Shown here: piece after piece, positions 24,260-35,100 of the stretch
Layout of the letters: every line of letters begins with the position of its first letter
Numbering within the stretch: position 1 is the first letter of the stretch
Assembly: GCF_026020075.1 (NCBI RefSeq)
Contig: NZ_CP102772.1
Span: 62,001-126,000, forward strand
Length of the DNA: 64,000 bases
Direction: 5' to 3'
From: Bosea sp. NBC_00550
GTDB taxonomy: Bacteria; Pseudomonadota; Alphaproteobacteria; Rhizobiales; Beijerinckiaceae
The notes under the pieces: model-generated
The model's input: the letters and a program-made list of their open reading frames with translations, nothing else
The model's database searches: none
Told to the model about the DNA's origin: nothing
Position numbers and translations under genes: made by a program

Positions 24260-25405
24260 ATGGCGAGCGTTGATACCGCCGAACCGCAGGCGATCATCCG
24301 CGACGATGCGGGCACGCTCGCGGTGGCGCTCGCCGGCTCCTGGAGCGCCGACCGTGCTCCGCGCATCGAGGAACTGGTCGAGGAGATCGTCGAGCGTTTG
24401 CCGCAGGCGGCGTCGGCCCGCCTCGATCTTTCGGACGTCACCCGCCTCGACACGCTCGGCGCCTATGTCCTCAACCGTTTCAAGGCGCGTCAGATGCGCC
24501 ACGGCGGGTCGATCGACATCGTCAGCGACAAGCCCGAGCACGAGATCCTGCTGGCCGAGGTCCATGTCCACGACGAGGACAAGCCGGCGCCCCACCATCA
24601 ATTCCGCGTGGTCGACATCCTCGTCAATATCGGCGAAGGCATCGTCCGCTTCGGCCGCGACATGGTTGGCGGCGCCATGTTCCTCGGCGAGGTCGTGGTC
24701 GGCTCGGCCAGCGTCGTGCTCGGGCCGCGCAAGTTCCGCGGACCGTCCCTGGTCAACCAGATCGAGCTGATCGCCTTCAATGGCGCGCCGATCATCATGC
24801 TGATCTCGTTCCTGGTCGGTTGCATCGTCGCGCAGCAGGGCATCTTCCAGCTGCAGCAGTTCGGCGCCTCGGCCTTCGTCGTGAACCTCACCGGCATCCT
24901 GATCCTGCGGGAACTCGCGGTGCTGCTGACCTCGATCATGATCGCCGGTCGCTCCGGCTCGGCCTTCACCGCCGAGATCGGCTCGATGAAGATGCGCGAG
25001 GAGATCGATGCGCTGCGCGTGATGGGCCTCGATCCGATCGAGGTGCTGGTCGTGCCGCGCATCCTCGCCTTGATCATCTCGCTGCCGATCCTGACCTTCA
25101 TCTCGGCGATGGCGGGCCTCGTCGGCGCCGGCCTCGTGGCATGGCTCTATGGCGGCATCGGCGTCGACACCTTCCTCGCCCGGCTGCAATCGGTCATCAC
25201 CTGGAAGCATTTCGCGGTCGGGCTGATCAAGGCGCCCTTCATGGCCTTCGTCATCGGGCTCATCGCATCGATCGAAGGGCTGGCGGTGAAGGGCTCGGCT
25301 GAATCGCTCGGCCGTCAGGTCACGGCGTCGGTGGTGAAGGCGATCTTCATGGTGATCGTCGTCGACGGCCTCTTCGCCATGTTCTTCGCTTCGATCGAGT
25401 TCTGA
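24260..25405 (+). CDS. MlaE-family lipid ABC transporter permease with N-terminal STAS domain
   Basis: 381 residues. Residues 1-115 form a STAS-like domain (ARLDLSDVTRLDTLGAYVLN is the conserved central strand-helix). The rest is a MlaE permease of five to six membrane helices with the family signature IMIAGRSGSAFTAEIGSMKMREEIDAL. In E. coli Mla the STAS protein (MlaB) is separate; here it is fused, as in many alphaproteobacteria. The complex moves phospholipids between inner and outer membrane with the MCE protein encoded downstream. It is the first gene of a tightly packed operon (2-bp gap to the ATPase). Confidence 0.92.
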   Translation: MASVDTAEPQAIIRDDAGTLAVALAGSWSADRAPRIEELVEEIVERLPQAASARLDLSDVTRLDTLGAYVLNRFKARQMRHGGSIDIVSDKPEHEILLAEVHVHDEDKPAPHHQFRVVDILVNIGEGIVRFGRDMVGGAMFLGEVVVGSASVVLGPRKFRGPSLVNQIELIAFNGAPIIMLISFLVGCIVAQQGIFQLQQFGASAFVVNLTGILILRELAVLLTSIMIAGRSGSAFTAEIGSMKMREEIDALRVMGLDPIEVLVVPRILALIISLPILTFISAMAGLVGAGLVAWLYGGIGVDTFLARLQSVITWKHFAVGLIKAPFMAFVIGLIASIEGLAVKGSAESLGRQVTASVVKAIFMVIVVDGLFAMFFASIEF

Positions 25406-25407
25406 CG

Positions 25408-26262
25408 ATGGCAGCCCACGACAGATCTCTTGCTCACGAGGCCGATGCCGCTCCGCCGCCTGCCGATCGGCCGGCCGACGAGCCCGAGGCCGTGATCCGG
25501 GTCCGCAATCTCAAGGTCGCCTTCGCCGAGAAGGTCATCATGGACGGGCTCGATCTCGACGTGATGCGCGGCGAGATCCTCGGCTTCGTCGGGGGGTCGG
25601 GGCAGGGCAAGTCCGTGCTGACCCGCACCATCCTCGGGCTGGTGCGCAAGGCGAGAGGCACGATCGAAGTCTTCGGCGAGAATGTCGACACGCTCAACGG
25701 CCAGCAGCGCCGCGTTCTCGAGCGCCGCTTCGGGGTGATGTTCCAGCAGGGGGCGCTGTTTTCGGCGCTGACGGTCAAGCAGAACATTCAGGTGCCGATG
25801 CGGGAATACCTGAAGCTCTCGCCCGATCTGCTCGATGAGCTGGCGATGGTGAAGCTCGATCTGGTGGGCCTGCCGCTCGACGCCGCCGACAAGGTGCCTT
25901 CCGAGCTATCCGGCGGCATGATCAAGCGGGCTGCGCTCGCGCGCGCGCTGGCGCTCGACCCCGAGATCGTCTTCCTCGACGAGCCGACCTCGGGCCTGGA
26001 CCCGATCGGCGCGGCCGAGTTCGACGACCTCATCATGACGCTGAAACAGACCTTGGGGCTGACCGTCTTCATGGTGACCCACGATCTCGACAGCCTGTAT
26101 CATGCATGCGATCGAATCGCCGCTCTGGCGGATAAGAAGGTGATCGCGGTCGGTCCGCTTGCGACGATGCTCGCCTCGGAGCATCCGTGGCTGAAGGCCT
26201 ATTTTGGTGGCGAGCGTGCCATGGCCCGGATGTCGTCCGGGGAGCGGGAACGAAGCAGCTAG
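25408..26262 (+). CDS. ABC transporter ATP-binding protein, MlaF type
   Basis: 284 residues. After a 30-residue proline/alanine-rich N-terminus comes a full nucleotide-binding domain: Walker A GGSGQGKS near residue 67, Q-loop MFQQGALFSALTVKQN (the MlaF-typical FQQGALF), signature SELSGGMIKRAALARAL, Walker B IVFLDEPTSGLDP and the H-loop MVTHDLDSL. It powers the MlaE permease. It lies 2 bp after mlaE and 3 bp before the MCE gene, so it is clearly part of the same operon. Confidence 0.92.
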   Translation: MAAHDRSLAHEADAAPPPADRPADEPEAVIRVRNLKVAFAEKVIMDGLDLDVMRGEILGFVGGSGQGKSVLTRTILGLVRKARGTIEVFGENVDTLNGQQRRVLERRFGVMFQQGALFSALTVKQNIQVPMREYLKLSPDLLDELAMVKLDLVGLPLDAADKVPSELSGGMIKRAALARALALDPEIVFLDEPTSGLDPIGAAEFDDLIMTLKQTLGLTVFMVTHDLDSLYHACDRIAALADKKVIAVGPLATMLASEHPWLKAYFGGERAMARMSSGERERSS

Positions 26263-26265
26263 GGC

Positions 26266-27408
26266 ATGGAATCGCGCGCCAACTACGCACTTGTCGGCCT
26301 CTTCACGCTCGCAGTCCTCGCGGCGGCTTTCGGCTTCGTCTACTGGTTCAACAGCGGCGGAGCCGGACGCAGGGAGAGCGTCCGCGTCATCTTCACCGGC
26401 ACGGTGACCGGTCTCGGCCGCGGATCGAGCGTGCTGTTCAACGGCCTGCGCGTCGGCGAGGTCACCAGTATCGAATTGCAGCCTGACGATCCCCGCCGCA
26501 TCTACGCCGTCATCCAGGTCGCCAGCACGACACCGCTGCGCGAGGACACACGCGCCCGCATCGAGGCTCAGGGTCTGGCCGGCGTGGTCGCGCTGCAGCT
26601 CATCGGCGGTGCGCCCGACGCGCCGGTGCTGACCGCCAAGCCCGGCGAGCCGATGCCGACGATCATCGCCGAGCGTTCGGAGCTGCAGGACATCATCGAG
26701 ACCGTGCGCAACGTGGCGCAGAAGGCCGACACGATGCTGACCTCGCTCGATGGGCTGATCAAGCAGAACACCGGGCCGATCAACAACACGGTGCGCAATG
26801 TCGAGAAATTCTCGCAGGCGCTCGGCAACAATGCTGACGGCATCGACAAGCTGATGGCCGGCTTCGGCAATCTCGCCGAGACCATTCAGCCGCTGTCGCA
26901 GAAGCTGCAGTCGCTCAGCGAGGAACTGACGGCGGTGGTGCGCTCGGTCGACCGGCAGAAGGTCGCCAGCATCATCGAGAACGTCGACAAGTTCACCGGC
27001 GCGCTCGGCGGCTCCAGCGCCGATGTCGCCAAGGTGGTCAAGGACGCCGCCTCGATCTCGGCCAAGCTCGACCGCGCGGCCGATCAGGTCGAGGGCGTGC
27101 TCAAGGCGGCGAAGGGCTTTCTCGACTCCGGATCGGGTCCCGATGGCCGCAGCGCCTTCCAGGAGGTCGCCGACGCCGCCAAGTCGATCCGCGTTCTCGC
27201 CGACAATCTCGACAAGCGCACGGCGGAGATCACATCCGGGATCAACCGCTTCACCGGGCCGGGGCTGCGCGACGTCGAATCGCTCGCCGCCGACGGCAAG
27301 CGCACGCTGACGGAACTCAATCGCACGTTGCGGAATTTCGAACGTAACCCGCAGCAGTTCATCTTCGGCGGCAAGCCGCCGCTCCCGCAATACAACGGAT
27401 CGCGCTAG
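26266..27408 (+). CDS. MCE-domain lipid-binding protein (MlaD family)
   Basis: 380 residues. One N-terminal membrane anchor (YALVGLFTLAVLAAAFGFVYWF, residues 7-28) is followed by a single MCE domain (about 38-120; VLFNGLRVGEVTSIEL and GLAGVVALQLIGG are its landmarks). A long C-terminal helical region (about 140-370, with many heptads such as LAETIQPLSQKLQSLSEELT) probably forms a periplasmic bundle or tunnel extension. E. coli MlaD is only about 183 residues; the long helical tail is common in alphaproteobacterial and Mce-type homologues. It binds and passes lipids between the transporter and outer-membrane partners. Confidence 0.92.
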   Translation: MESRANYALVGLFTLAVLAAAFGFVYWFNSGGAGRRESVRVIFTGTVTGLGRGSSVLFNGLRVGEVTSIELQPDDPRRIYAVIQVASTTPLREDTRARIEAQGLAGVVALQLIGGAPDAPVLTAKPGEPMPTIIAERSELQDIIETVRNVAQKADTMLTSLDGLIKQNTGPINNTVRNVEKFSQALGNNADGIDKLMAGFGNLAETIQPLSQKLQSLSEELTAVVRSVDRQKVASIIENVDKFTGALGGSSADVAKVVKDAASISAKLDRAADQVEGVLKAAKGFLDSGSGPDGRSAFQEVADAAKSIRVLADNLDKRTAEITSGINRFTGPGLRDVESLAADGKRTLTELNRTLRNFERNPQQFIFGGKPPLPQYNGSR

Positions 27409-27411
27409 CTC

Positions 27412-28011
27412 ATGACGACCGAGGCACCGTTCTACCCGGCGACCAAGGCCCGTTGCCTCACGGCTTTCGTGCTGGTCGCCAGCGCATTGCTGGCCGGTTG
27501 CGGCGGCTCGACGCCGACGACCTTCGACCTTTCGGCACCCAGCGGCTTCGGTCGCGTCGGCGGCTCGCGCGCCGTGATGATCGTCGCCGAGCCGACGGCA
27601 GTGCAGGCGCTCGATTCCGACCGGGTCATCGTCAAGGATTCGAGCGGCGCGCTGTCCTTCGTCGGCGGGGCTCAATGGGCGGACCGCATCCCGGCGCTGG
27701 TGCAGGCGCGCCTGATCCAGACTTTCGAGAACGCCAGCCGCGTCGGCTCCGTCTCGGCGCCGGGCCAGCGTATCCAGCCCGATGTGCAGCTCAACACCGA
27801 CATCCGCAGCTTCAACATCGACGCCGCCAGCGGAACGGCGGTGGTCGCGATCACCGCAAAGATCGTCGGCGACCGGACCGGGCAGATCCAGCGCGCGCGC
27901 CTGTTCTCCGCGCGCGTGCCGGCGGGCGCCGTCGATGGGGCGGGCGCGACGCAGGCGCTAGACCGGGCGCTGTCGCAGGTCCTCGTCGAGATCGTGCGCT
28001 GGGCGCGCTGA
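27412..28011 (+). CDS. ABC-type transport auxiliary lipoprotein (PqiC/YmbA-like)
   Basis: 199 residues. A type-II signal peptide ends in the lipobox LLAGC (Cys near residue 29), followed by GGSTPTTFDLSAPSGFGR, the start of the ABC-type transport auxiliary lipoprotein domain. VMIVAEPTAVQALDSDRVIV, FVGGAQWADRIPALVQARLI and the final LSQVLVEIVRWA match the PqiC/YmbA architecture. It probably sits in the inner leaflet of the outer membrane and receives lipid from the MCE protein. It starts 3 bp after the MCE gene and closes the mlaEFD operon. Confidence 0.88.
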   Translation: MTTEAPFYPATKARCLTAFVLVASALLAGCGGSTPTTFDLSAPSGFGRVGGSRAVMIVAEPTAVQALDSDRVIVKDSSGALSFVGGAQWADRIPALVQARLIQTFENASRVGSVSAPGQRIQPDVQLNTDIRSFNIDAASGTAVVAITAKIVGDRTGQIQRARLFSARVPAGAVDGAGATQALDRALSQVLVEIVRWAR

Positions 28012-28218
28012 GATCGTCTATCTGACGGGTACGCCGGTACGGCTGTTTTCCTGCGCTCCGGCTTGAGCTAGAATCCGATTCTGGCTCGGCCCGAGCCTCC
28101 CCCCTCCAGCCGGGGAAGTATCTTTCATACGGGGCATTTTCCGACAATCCGACCGACTGTCCGGGCATCACGCATGAGGAGGGATTGCGCCACCTGCTCG
28201 CGATAGGAGGTTCTCGTC

Positions 28219-28932
28219 ATGACGTTGTCGGCCCCAATCCATCAATTGAAACGCAAGGCCAGGCTGCTGAGCCGCAGGGAGCAGATCCCGCTCCATACCG
28301 CGCTCGACCGCATCGCCACCGAAGAAGGTTATCGCAGCTGGAGCCTGCTTGTCGCGAAGCAGCCCCGAACGACGTCCGCTCGCAGGCTGCTGCCTTGCCT
28401 CCAGCCGGGCGATCTCGTGCTGATGGCGGGGCGACCCGGGCAAGGCAAGACCCTGGCGAGCCTGGCGCTGCTGGCGGAAGCCATGAAGGCAGGACATCGC
28501 GGCGTGTTCCTCACGCTCGAATACACACCGGCAGACGTGGCGGGCCGCCTGCGTGCGATCGGCATCGAGCCTGACGAGTTCGCCGGCCTTTTCGAGTGCG
28601 ATTGCTCCGATGCCATCAGTGCCGACTACATCACTGCAACGTTGGCCGCTGCGCCGCCCGGAACGGTGGCGGTCATCGACTATCTCCAACTGCTGGACCA
28701 GCGACGCGACACGCCGGAACTGGCCATTCAGGTCACGACGCTTAAGGCCTTCGCGCGCGAGCGCGGGCTGATCCTCGTTTTCATCTCGCAAGTCGACCGC
28801 GCCTATGAAGCGTCGGGCAAGCCGTTTCCCGATATCGCGGATGTGCGTTTGCCCAACCCGCTAGACCTCGCGCTCTTCGACAAGACCTGCTTCCTGAACA
28901 AGGGCGAAGCCAGGATTCAGGTGGCCGCGTAG
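28219..28932 (+). CDS. DnaB-like RecA-fold ATPase without primase-binding domain
   Basis: 237 residues. Walker A GRPGQGKT at residues 71-78, Walker B VAVIDYLQLLD at 150-160 and VFISQVDR near 187-194 reproduce the C-terminal domain of DnaB-family helicases. The DnaB N-terminal domain and linker are absent. Instead, residues 8-45 (IHQLKRKARLLSRR and HTALDRIATEEGYRSW) form a small helical module with a GYRSW motif. Full helicase activity is doubtful because the protein is half-length; a KaiC/RadA-like switch or DNA-handling ATPase is possible. The ATG has a strong aggagg ribosome site. No replication or phage genes are adjacent. Confidence 0.72.
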   Translation: MTLSAPIHQLKRKARLLSRREQIPLHTALDRIATEEGYRSWSLLVAKQPRTTSARRLLPCLQPGDLVLMAGRPGQGKTLASLALLAEAMKAGHRGVFLTLEYTPADVAGRLRAIGIEPDEFAGLFECDCSDAISADYITATLAAAPPGTVAVIDYLQLLDQRRDTPELAIQVTTLKAFARERGLILVFISQVDRAYEASGKPFPDIADVRLPNPLDLALFDKTCFLNKGEARIQVAA

Positions 28933-28956
28933 AGCGTGCATTTTCGTGGAAAGGCT

Positions 28957-29053
28957 GTTCATCCCGGACGGAGCGAAGCGCAGATCCGGGATCCATGCCT
29001 GGCGATCCGCCGGGCAGGCTCCGGCATGGATTCCGGGTCAAGCCCGGGGTGAC
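28957..29053. repeat. Palindromic intergenic repeat, family B, copy 4
   Basis: Starts gttcatcccggacggagcga and ends gtcaagcccggggtgac; the inner halves include ccatgcctg and caggctccggcatgg. It sits between the convergent DnaB-like and GPR-like genes. Confidence 0.8.
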
Positions 29054-29132
29054 GCGTGGTTTCGTGCAAAATCAGCACGCTCCAAGGGCGGGGGCCGCAG
29101 CATCCTGCCCGCCCGAGCGAGCCCGGAAATGA

Positions 29133-29160
29133 GAAAGGCCGCCGGTGACGGCGGCCTTTC
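29133..29160 (-). terminator. Terminator of the GPR-like gene (possibly bidirectional)
   Basis: A perfect 11-bp stem, gaaaggccgcc / ggcggcctttc, around a ggtgac loop, 26 bp downstream of the GPR-like stop codon. On the minus strand the stem is followed by TCATTTCC. Confidence 0.75.
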
Positions 29161-29186
29161 TGGTTCGGTCGGACCGGGCAGGGCGC

Positions 29187-32100
29187 TTATTCGAAGCGCC
29201 CGCTGGCATGGGCCAGCATGGTGTAGACCTTGCCGGTTTCCGAGGTCAGGTAGGTCTTGGCCACCATCGAGTCGCGGTCGTCCTTGGCGGCTTCGCCGAG
29301 AAGGCGCTCGAACTCGTCGATATAGCGGTCGACCGTATCCTTGAACTCGGTGTCGCGCCGGTATTTGCGGCGGATGTCGTCGAAGGTCTGCTGGCCCTGC
29401 AGCGTGTAGAGCCGGCGGGTGAAGACGTTGCGCTCGCCGCGCTTGTAGCGGTCCCACAGCTCGACGGCGGCGTCATGGTCGATCATCCGCGCAATATCGA
29501 CGGAGAGCGAGTCGAGCTTCTCGATCGAATGCGTCGTCGGCTTGCTCGGCTCCGGCAGCTTGTCCTCGCGCGAGGCGCGGGTCAGCAGGTCCGAGAGCCA
29601 GCCGGCCTTGGCGGGCTGCTGCTGCGGGGTGGCCTCGGGCTGGCGGCGAGCGGCTTCCTGCGCCGGAGCCGGACGGCTCGGGGTGGGGGCCGGCTCATTG
29701 CGCGGCTCGGCGCGCGGCGTGGCGGCGCGTGCGGGCTCGGCTGCCGCGTCGAGCGACGGCCGCAGCAGGGGCTCTTCCGCTGCAGGCTTCGGCTGCGGCG
29801 CCGGGGCGAGGGCCGGGGCCGGCTGCGCCGGGGCAGGGGGCACGGCGACGGCAGTGGTGGTCCGCCGGCTCGCCATATGGTCGATCGGCAGCGAGACGTC
29901 GCCGCGCCGGCCGGCACGCGTCACGATCTCGGTGAGGTCGTTCAGCGCCTTGATCTGCTCGGCGACGACCCTGCGCATGGCCGAGGTCGATTCCTGCGCC
30001 TCCTGCGGCAGCTCCAGCACACCGCGCTTCAGCTCGGCGCGCGTCGCCTCCAGCTCGCGCTGGATGTCGCCGGTGATGCCGCGCATGTCCTGCGCCGCCT
30101 TCTGGAAGCGGTCGGTCACCTTGGCGAGCTCGCCGCTGATCTCGGTCGAGACCTGGGCGTAGGCCGCGCGCAGGGCTTCCGCCGTCAGCTCGCGCTCCTT
30201 GCCGGTCGCGGCGCGGATCGTCTCGAACTGATGGGCGATCGCGCTTGTCGTCGACTCGGCCGAGTCGGACAGGACGGCGCCGATCTGGCGTGCCCGTGCC
30301 TCGGCGGTGCCGAGCGACTCGTCGATCAGCGAGGCGAAGGAGCGGGTGATCGCCTCGACATCCTCGGTGCGGTTCGCGATGAGCCCGTGCAGCTGCTCGA
30401 GCGACTCGCGCCGCTCGGACAGCGCCTTGCCGACGCGTCCCTCGATCTGCTCCAGCCGGCCGGCGACGGCGTTGAGCGCCGCGCTGCTGGCCTGCGTCGC
30501 TTCGTTGAGCGAGGTGCCGCGGTCGTCGAGCTGGCCGATCAGGGCCGTCGTCTCGCGCAGCGTGCCTTCCGAGAAGCTCTTCAGCTCCGCGATCTGGGCC
30601 GTGACCTGCTGCGAGGCGTTGCCCGCCTCCGTCATCACGGTGCCGATCACGTTCTGCAGCTCGCCGACGCGGGTCGACAGGCTGTTCTCGACGGCGGCGA
30701 GGTTCTTGTTCGCGCCGTTGACGATCTGCTGCATCAGCTTGTTGGCTTCGCCGAGGCGGCCGAGCATGCCGCCCAGCTCCTCGCGCAACTGCTCGTTCGT
30801 GCCGACCAGGGCCTCGACAGACTGCTTCGAGCCGGCTTCGAGCGTCTCGCGCAACGCGTTCGACGAGGCGTCGACCGCATTGGTGATGGCGGCGCCGCGG
30901 TCGCGCAGGCCGGCGACGATGGCGTTGCCCCGGCTCTCGAGCGCGCGCACCACCGTCTCGCCGACCGAGGCGAATTCGGCGGCCAGCGCCTCGCCACGCT
31001 GGTTCAGCGCCTCGACGGCGCCGCTGCCCTTGGCATCGAAGACCGCGCGCAGCGTTTCGACCCGCTCGTCGAGCGAGTGCGTGATAGCCTCGCCCTGGCG
31101 GCCGATGATCTCGACGAGGCCGTGGCCCTTGGCGTCGAAGGCGGCGCGCATGGCGTCCGTCCGCTCTTCCAGCGAGGTTGCGATTGCCGCGCCCTGGCGT
31201 TCGAGCGCGGTGACGATGCCGGCGCCCTGGCCTTCGAAGATCGCGCGCAGCTGCTCGGTGCGCTGGTCGAGCGCGCCGGAGATGGCGTCGCCCCGACGGC
31301 CGAGCGCAGCGACGATGCCGAGCCCGCGATCGTCGAACAGCGTGCGAAGCTGCTCGGCGCGTTCGGTGAGCGCGGTTGCGAGCGCTTCGCTCTGCCCGGC
31401 CAGCGCCGAGACCATGCCGTTGCCTTCATTGCTGAAGAGGGAACGCAGTTCCTGCGCCCGCTCGCTGAGCACGGAGGCGATGGCCTCGGAACGGCCCTGC
31501 AGCGTGGCGGCGATTTCGTCGCCGCGGCTGTCGAGCGTGTGCGAGACGGTGTCGAGCCGGTTGACCACGCGCTCCTCGAAGCGCGCGACGCTCTGGTCGA
31601 GCGTATCGGCGATCTGGAGGGCGCGGCCGCCGAGCGTCGCGTTGATCGTGTCGGCCTTGTCGCTGAGCGTGCGGGTGAGCGACTCGCTCTTCGAGGTGAC
31701 GACCTCGCCGATCTCGTCCGCCTTTGCGGCAAGAGCGCGGGTGACCTCGCGGCCGCCCTCGGCCAGGACGCGGGCGATATCGACCGTGCGCTCGACCAGC
31801 GCCTCGTTGAGGGCGGTGGCGCGGGAGCCGAGGCTGCCGTCGATGCGCGCGATCAGGCTGTCGAGCGTCCCGGCGATCTCGGCGCTCTTGGCGCCGGAGC
31901 GATCCTCGAACAGCTTGATCTGGCCTTCCATCGCATCGGCCGCCTCGCGGGTGCGGTGCGCGAGGAGCTCGGCCGCTTCCAGCGCCCGCGTGCCGACCTT
32001 GTCGGCCAGCGAAACGCCATCCTCGGAGATCAGCTTCTCGACCTGGGCGATGCCGCTATGCAGGGCTTCGGTGAGGTCGCGGGCATCGCCCGAGATCTTG

Positions 32101-35100
32101 GCGGTCAGTGCGCCGCCCTGATGGACGATCAAGTCCTCGAAGGCGCTGAGGCGCGCGCCGAGCGCGGTTTCGACGTCGCGGCCCTGCGTGTCGAACAGCG
32201 CGGAGAATGCCGACAGTCGCCCGCCGAGAGCCGTCTCGATCTCGCGGCCACGCTCGTCGAAGAGCCTGGTCAGCGCGTCGTGGCGGGTGGCGAGCGCTTC
32301 GGTCAGGGCCTGGGCGCGGCCCTCGACCGAGCGCAGCATCGATTCGGCATTGGCCGACAGCGCCTCGTTGACGCGGCCGCCCTGCTGGGTCAGCGCCAGC
32401 ACGATCTCGCGGCCGGTGCCGGCGAGCAGGGTGCGGGCCTCTTCCGCATGGACGGTGAAGGTGTCGCGCAGGCCCTGCGTCGCCTCGACGACGCGGTCGG
32501 CGACATGGCGGCCGTCGACATTGATCGTCTCGGTGAGGGTGCGGGTCGCATCGGTCATGCGGCGCGCCAGATCCTCGCTCTGCTCGCCGAGCAGGGTGTG
32601 GACTTCGCGGCCGGTGTTGACGAGGTCGCGGACCATCGTCTCGCGCTGCTCGCCGAGCAGAGCGCCGACCTTGTCGCCGGTCTCGCCGATGCTGACGAGG
32701 AAGCCGGTCTGCTGCTGCTCCAGTGCGTTCTGGGCGGCCTCGACGCTGGCGTTCACGCGGGCGGCCAGGGCCGCGCCACGCTCGTCCAGCCTCTGGTCGA
32801 TGCTCTCGCCGGTATCGGCGAGGCGGGAAATCAGCGCGTTGCTGCGCTCGGACAGGATGCCGTGCACAGAGCGGCCGACATCGGCGACGCGGCTGGCCAG
32901 GGCCTGGCCCTCGCTGCCGAGCAGATCCTTGATCTCGAGCCCGGCCTGCGAAACCTTCACGGTCATGGCGCCGGCCTGCTCGTCCAGTAGTGCGCTGACG
33001 CGCATGCCGGTCTCGGAAAGCCCGGAGATCAGGCGCTCGCTCTCGCTGCCGACGACGCTGCTGACGTCCTGGCCGGCCTGGGTCAGGCGGCTGACGAGCA
33101 GCTCGCTCTCATCGCGCAGGCGGGTCTCGACGGTGTTGACGGCGCCCGACACGCTGGCGACCAGCGCCTCGCTGCGTTCGGACAGGAGCTTGGCGACATC
33201 GGCACCGGCGTTCGAGACGCGGGCGACCGTGGCATCGCCCTGTTCGCCCATGAGGGCTGCGAGGCTGCGGCCGGCATCCGAGACATTGGCGACGGCGATC
33301 TCGCTGCGCTCCACAAGTAGGCGCGACAGATCGCTGCCGGCTTCGGAGACACGCGCGACGGCGGTGTCGCTCTGCTCGCCGACGAGGCTGGCGAGCTCGC
33401 GGCCTGCGCCGGAGACGCGGTCGACGAGCTTTTCGGCCTGCTGATCGAGCAGCGCATGCACGGTCTCGCCGGTCTCGCCGAGGCGGTCGACCAGCTTGCC
33501 GCCCTGTTCGGTGAACAGGCCGTGGACCTGGCCGGCGACATCCGTGATGCGGCCGGTCAGCGTGTCGCCATGCTTCTCGACGGCTGCGCCGAGGCTCTGG
33601 CCGGCATCGCCGACGCGCAGGATGATGGCTTCGCTGCGCTCACGCAGCACGTCGTCGACGGTGCGGGCGGTGTCGTTGAGGCGGCCGACCAGCGTGTCGC
33701 CATGCGTGCCGATGAGGCTGTGGACGCTTTCGCCGACCTGCGTGAGGCGAGCGGCAATGGCTTCGTTCTGGCGGGTGAGCAGGCTGTTGACCCCGCGCCC
33801 GACCTCGGCGAGGCGGGTGGTGACGCTCTCGCCCTCGTCGGAAAGGGCGCTGCGCAGCGCTTCGCCGGATTCGGACAGGCGCTGCTGCAGGGCTTCGCTC
33901 TGGCTCTCGATCAGCGCGACCATGCTGCGGCTGCTGGTCTCGAAGCGCTCCGCCGCCTCGGTTCCGCGCGCGGAAATGTCCTTCGCCAGGGTTTCGCCGG
34001 TGGTCTTCAGCGTCTCGTTGACCGCATCGACGCGGGTCGTCAGCGTCTCGGCGACCTGCATGCCGGTGTCGCTGATGGCGCGAGTGACGCCCTGGGCGCT
34101 GGTGGTCAGGCCCTCGGTCAGCACCACGCCGGTGCGCTCCAGCGAGCCGGCGATTTCCTTGGCGCGGCCGTCGAGCATCGTCGAAAGATTGTCGCTGGCT
34201 CCGGCCAGCCGCTCGGACACTTCGCCCGAGGTGATCTGAAGCCGCTCGACGAGATCATGCCCGCGGCCGCTGATCTCCTCGACCATGCGTTCGCCGGCCC
34301 GGCCGAGCGCCTGGGTGATCTGGTCGCCCTTGGCGCCGAGCGAGCCGGTGACGCGGTCGCCGGCCTGCGCGACGGCCTCGGCGATGGTGCGGCTGGCGCT
34401 GTCGAGGTCCTTGGCGAGGCCGTCATGGGCGCCACTGATGGCGAGCTTGACGCGTTCGGCATTGCCGACCACGGCCTCGCGCTGGGTGACGAGCTCGTCG
34501 ATCAGCGAGCGCAGCCGGATTTCGTTGTCGGCATAGGCGCGCTCGAGCGTTGAGATCTCGCCGCGCACGATTGTCTCCAGCTCGCCCGCACGCGCCACGG
34601 CGCGCTCGATGCCGTCGCCCATGGCGGCGACCTCGCGGCGGATGGTCTGGCTGAGCGACAGGACGGAATCGGCGCCGGCGATCTCGGGCTCGGCAAGCCG
34701 CAGAGCGACTTCCGTCATGGCGCGCGAGATCAGGCGCATTTCCTGGGTGCGGCGATAGAGCGCCGCCAGCACGAAGAAGAACACGACCGGGGCACCGATC
34801 GACAACGCGAGCAGCGTCCATTCGCCGATGCCGAAATTGGCGACGGGCTCGGGCAGGCCATTGCTGAAGGAGCCGTAGCGGCCGAACAGCACGAAGGCGG
34901 CGCCGCTTAGCCAGGCGAACGAGGCGAGGGCCGCGAACCAATAAGGCTTGCGGGACGGGCGCACGGAGAAGGCTTGCACCAGCGAGCTGGAATCGCGGCG
35001 GTCGTCATTGGCGACGCGGCTGGTGTCGGGCGCGATCGCAGCACGCGGTTGCGCGGGCTGCTGCGGGGGAGGGGTTACCGGCGCAGGCGGCGCGGCAGCC

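Noticed and set aside
29145..32990. 1281-codon open frame on the plus strand antisense to the GPR-like gene
   Set aside because: It is a mirror of the regular codon pattern of the repeated, GC-rich gene. Its translation is low-complexity (Arg/Asp/Gly/Leu) with no domain, while the minus-strand protein has membrane helices, repeats and a conserved end.
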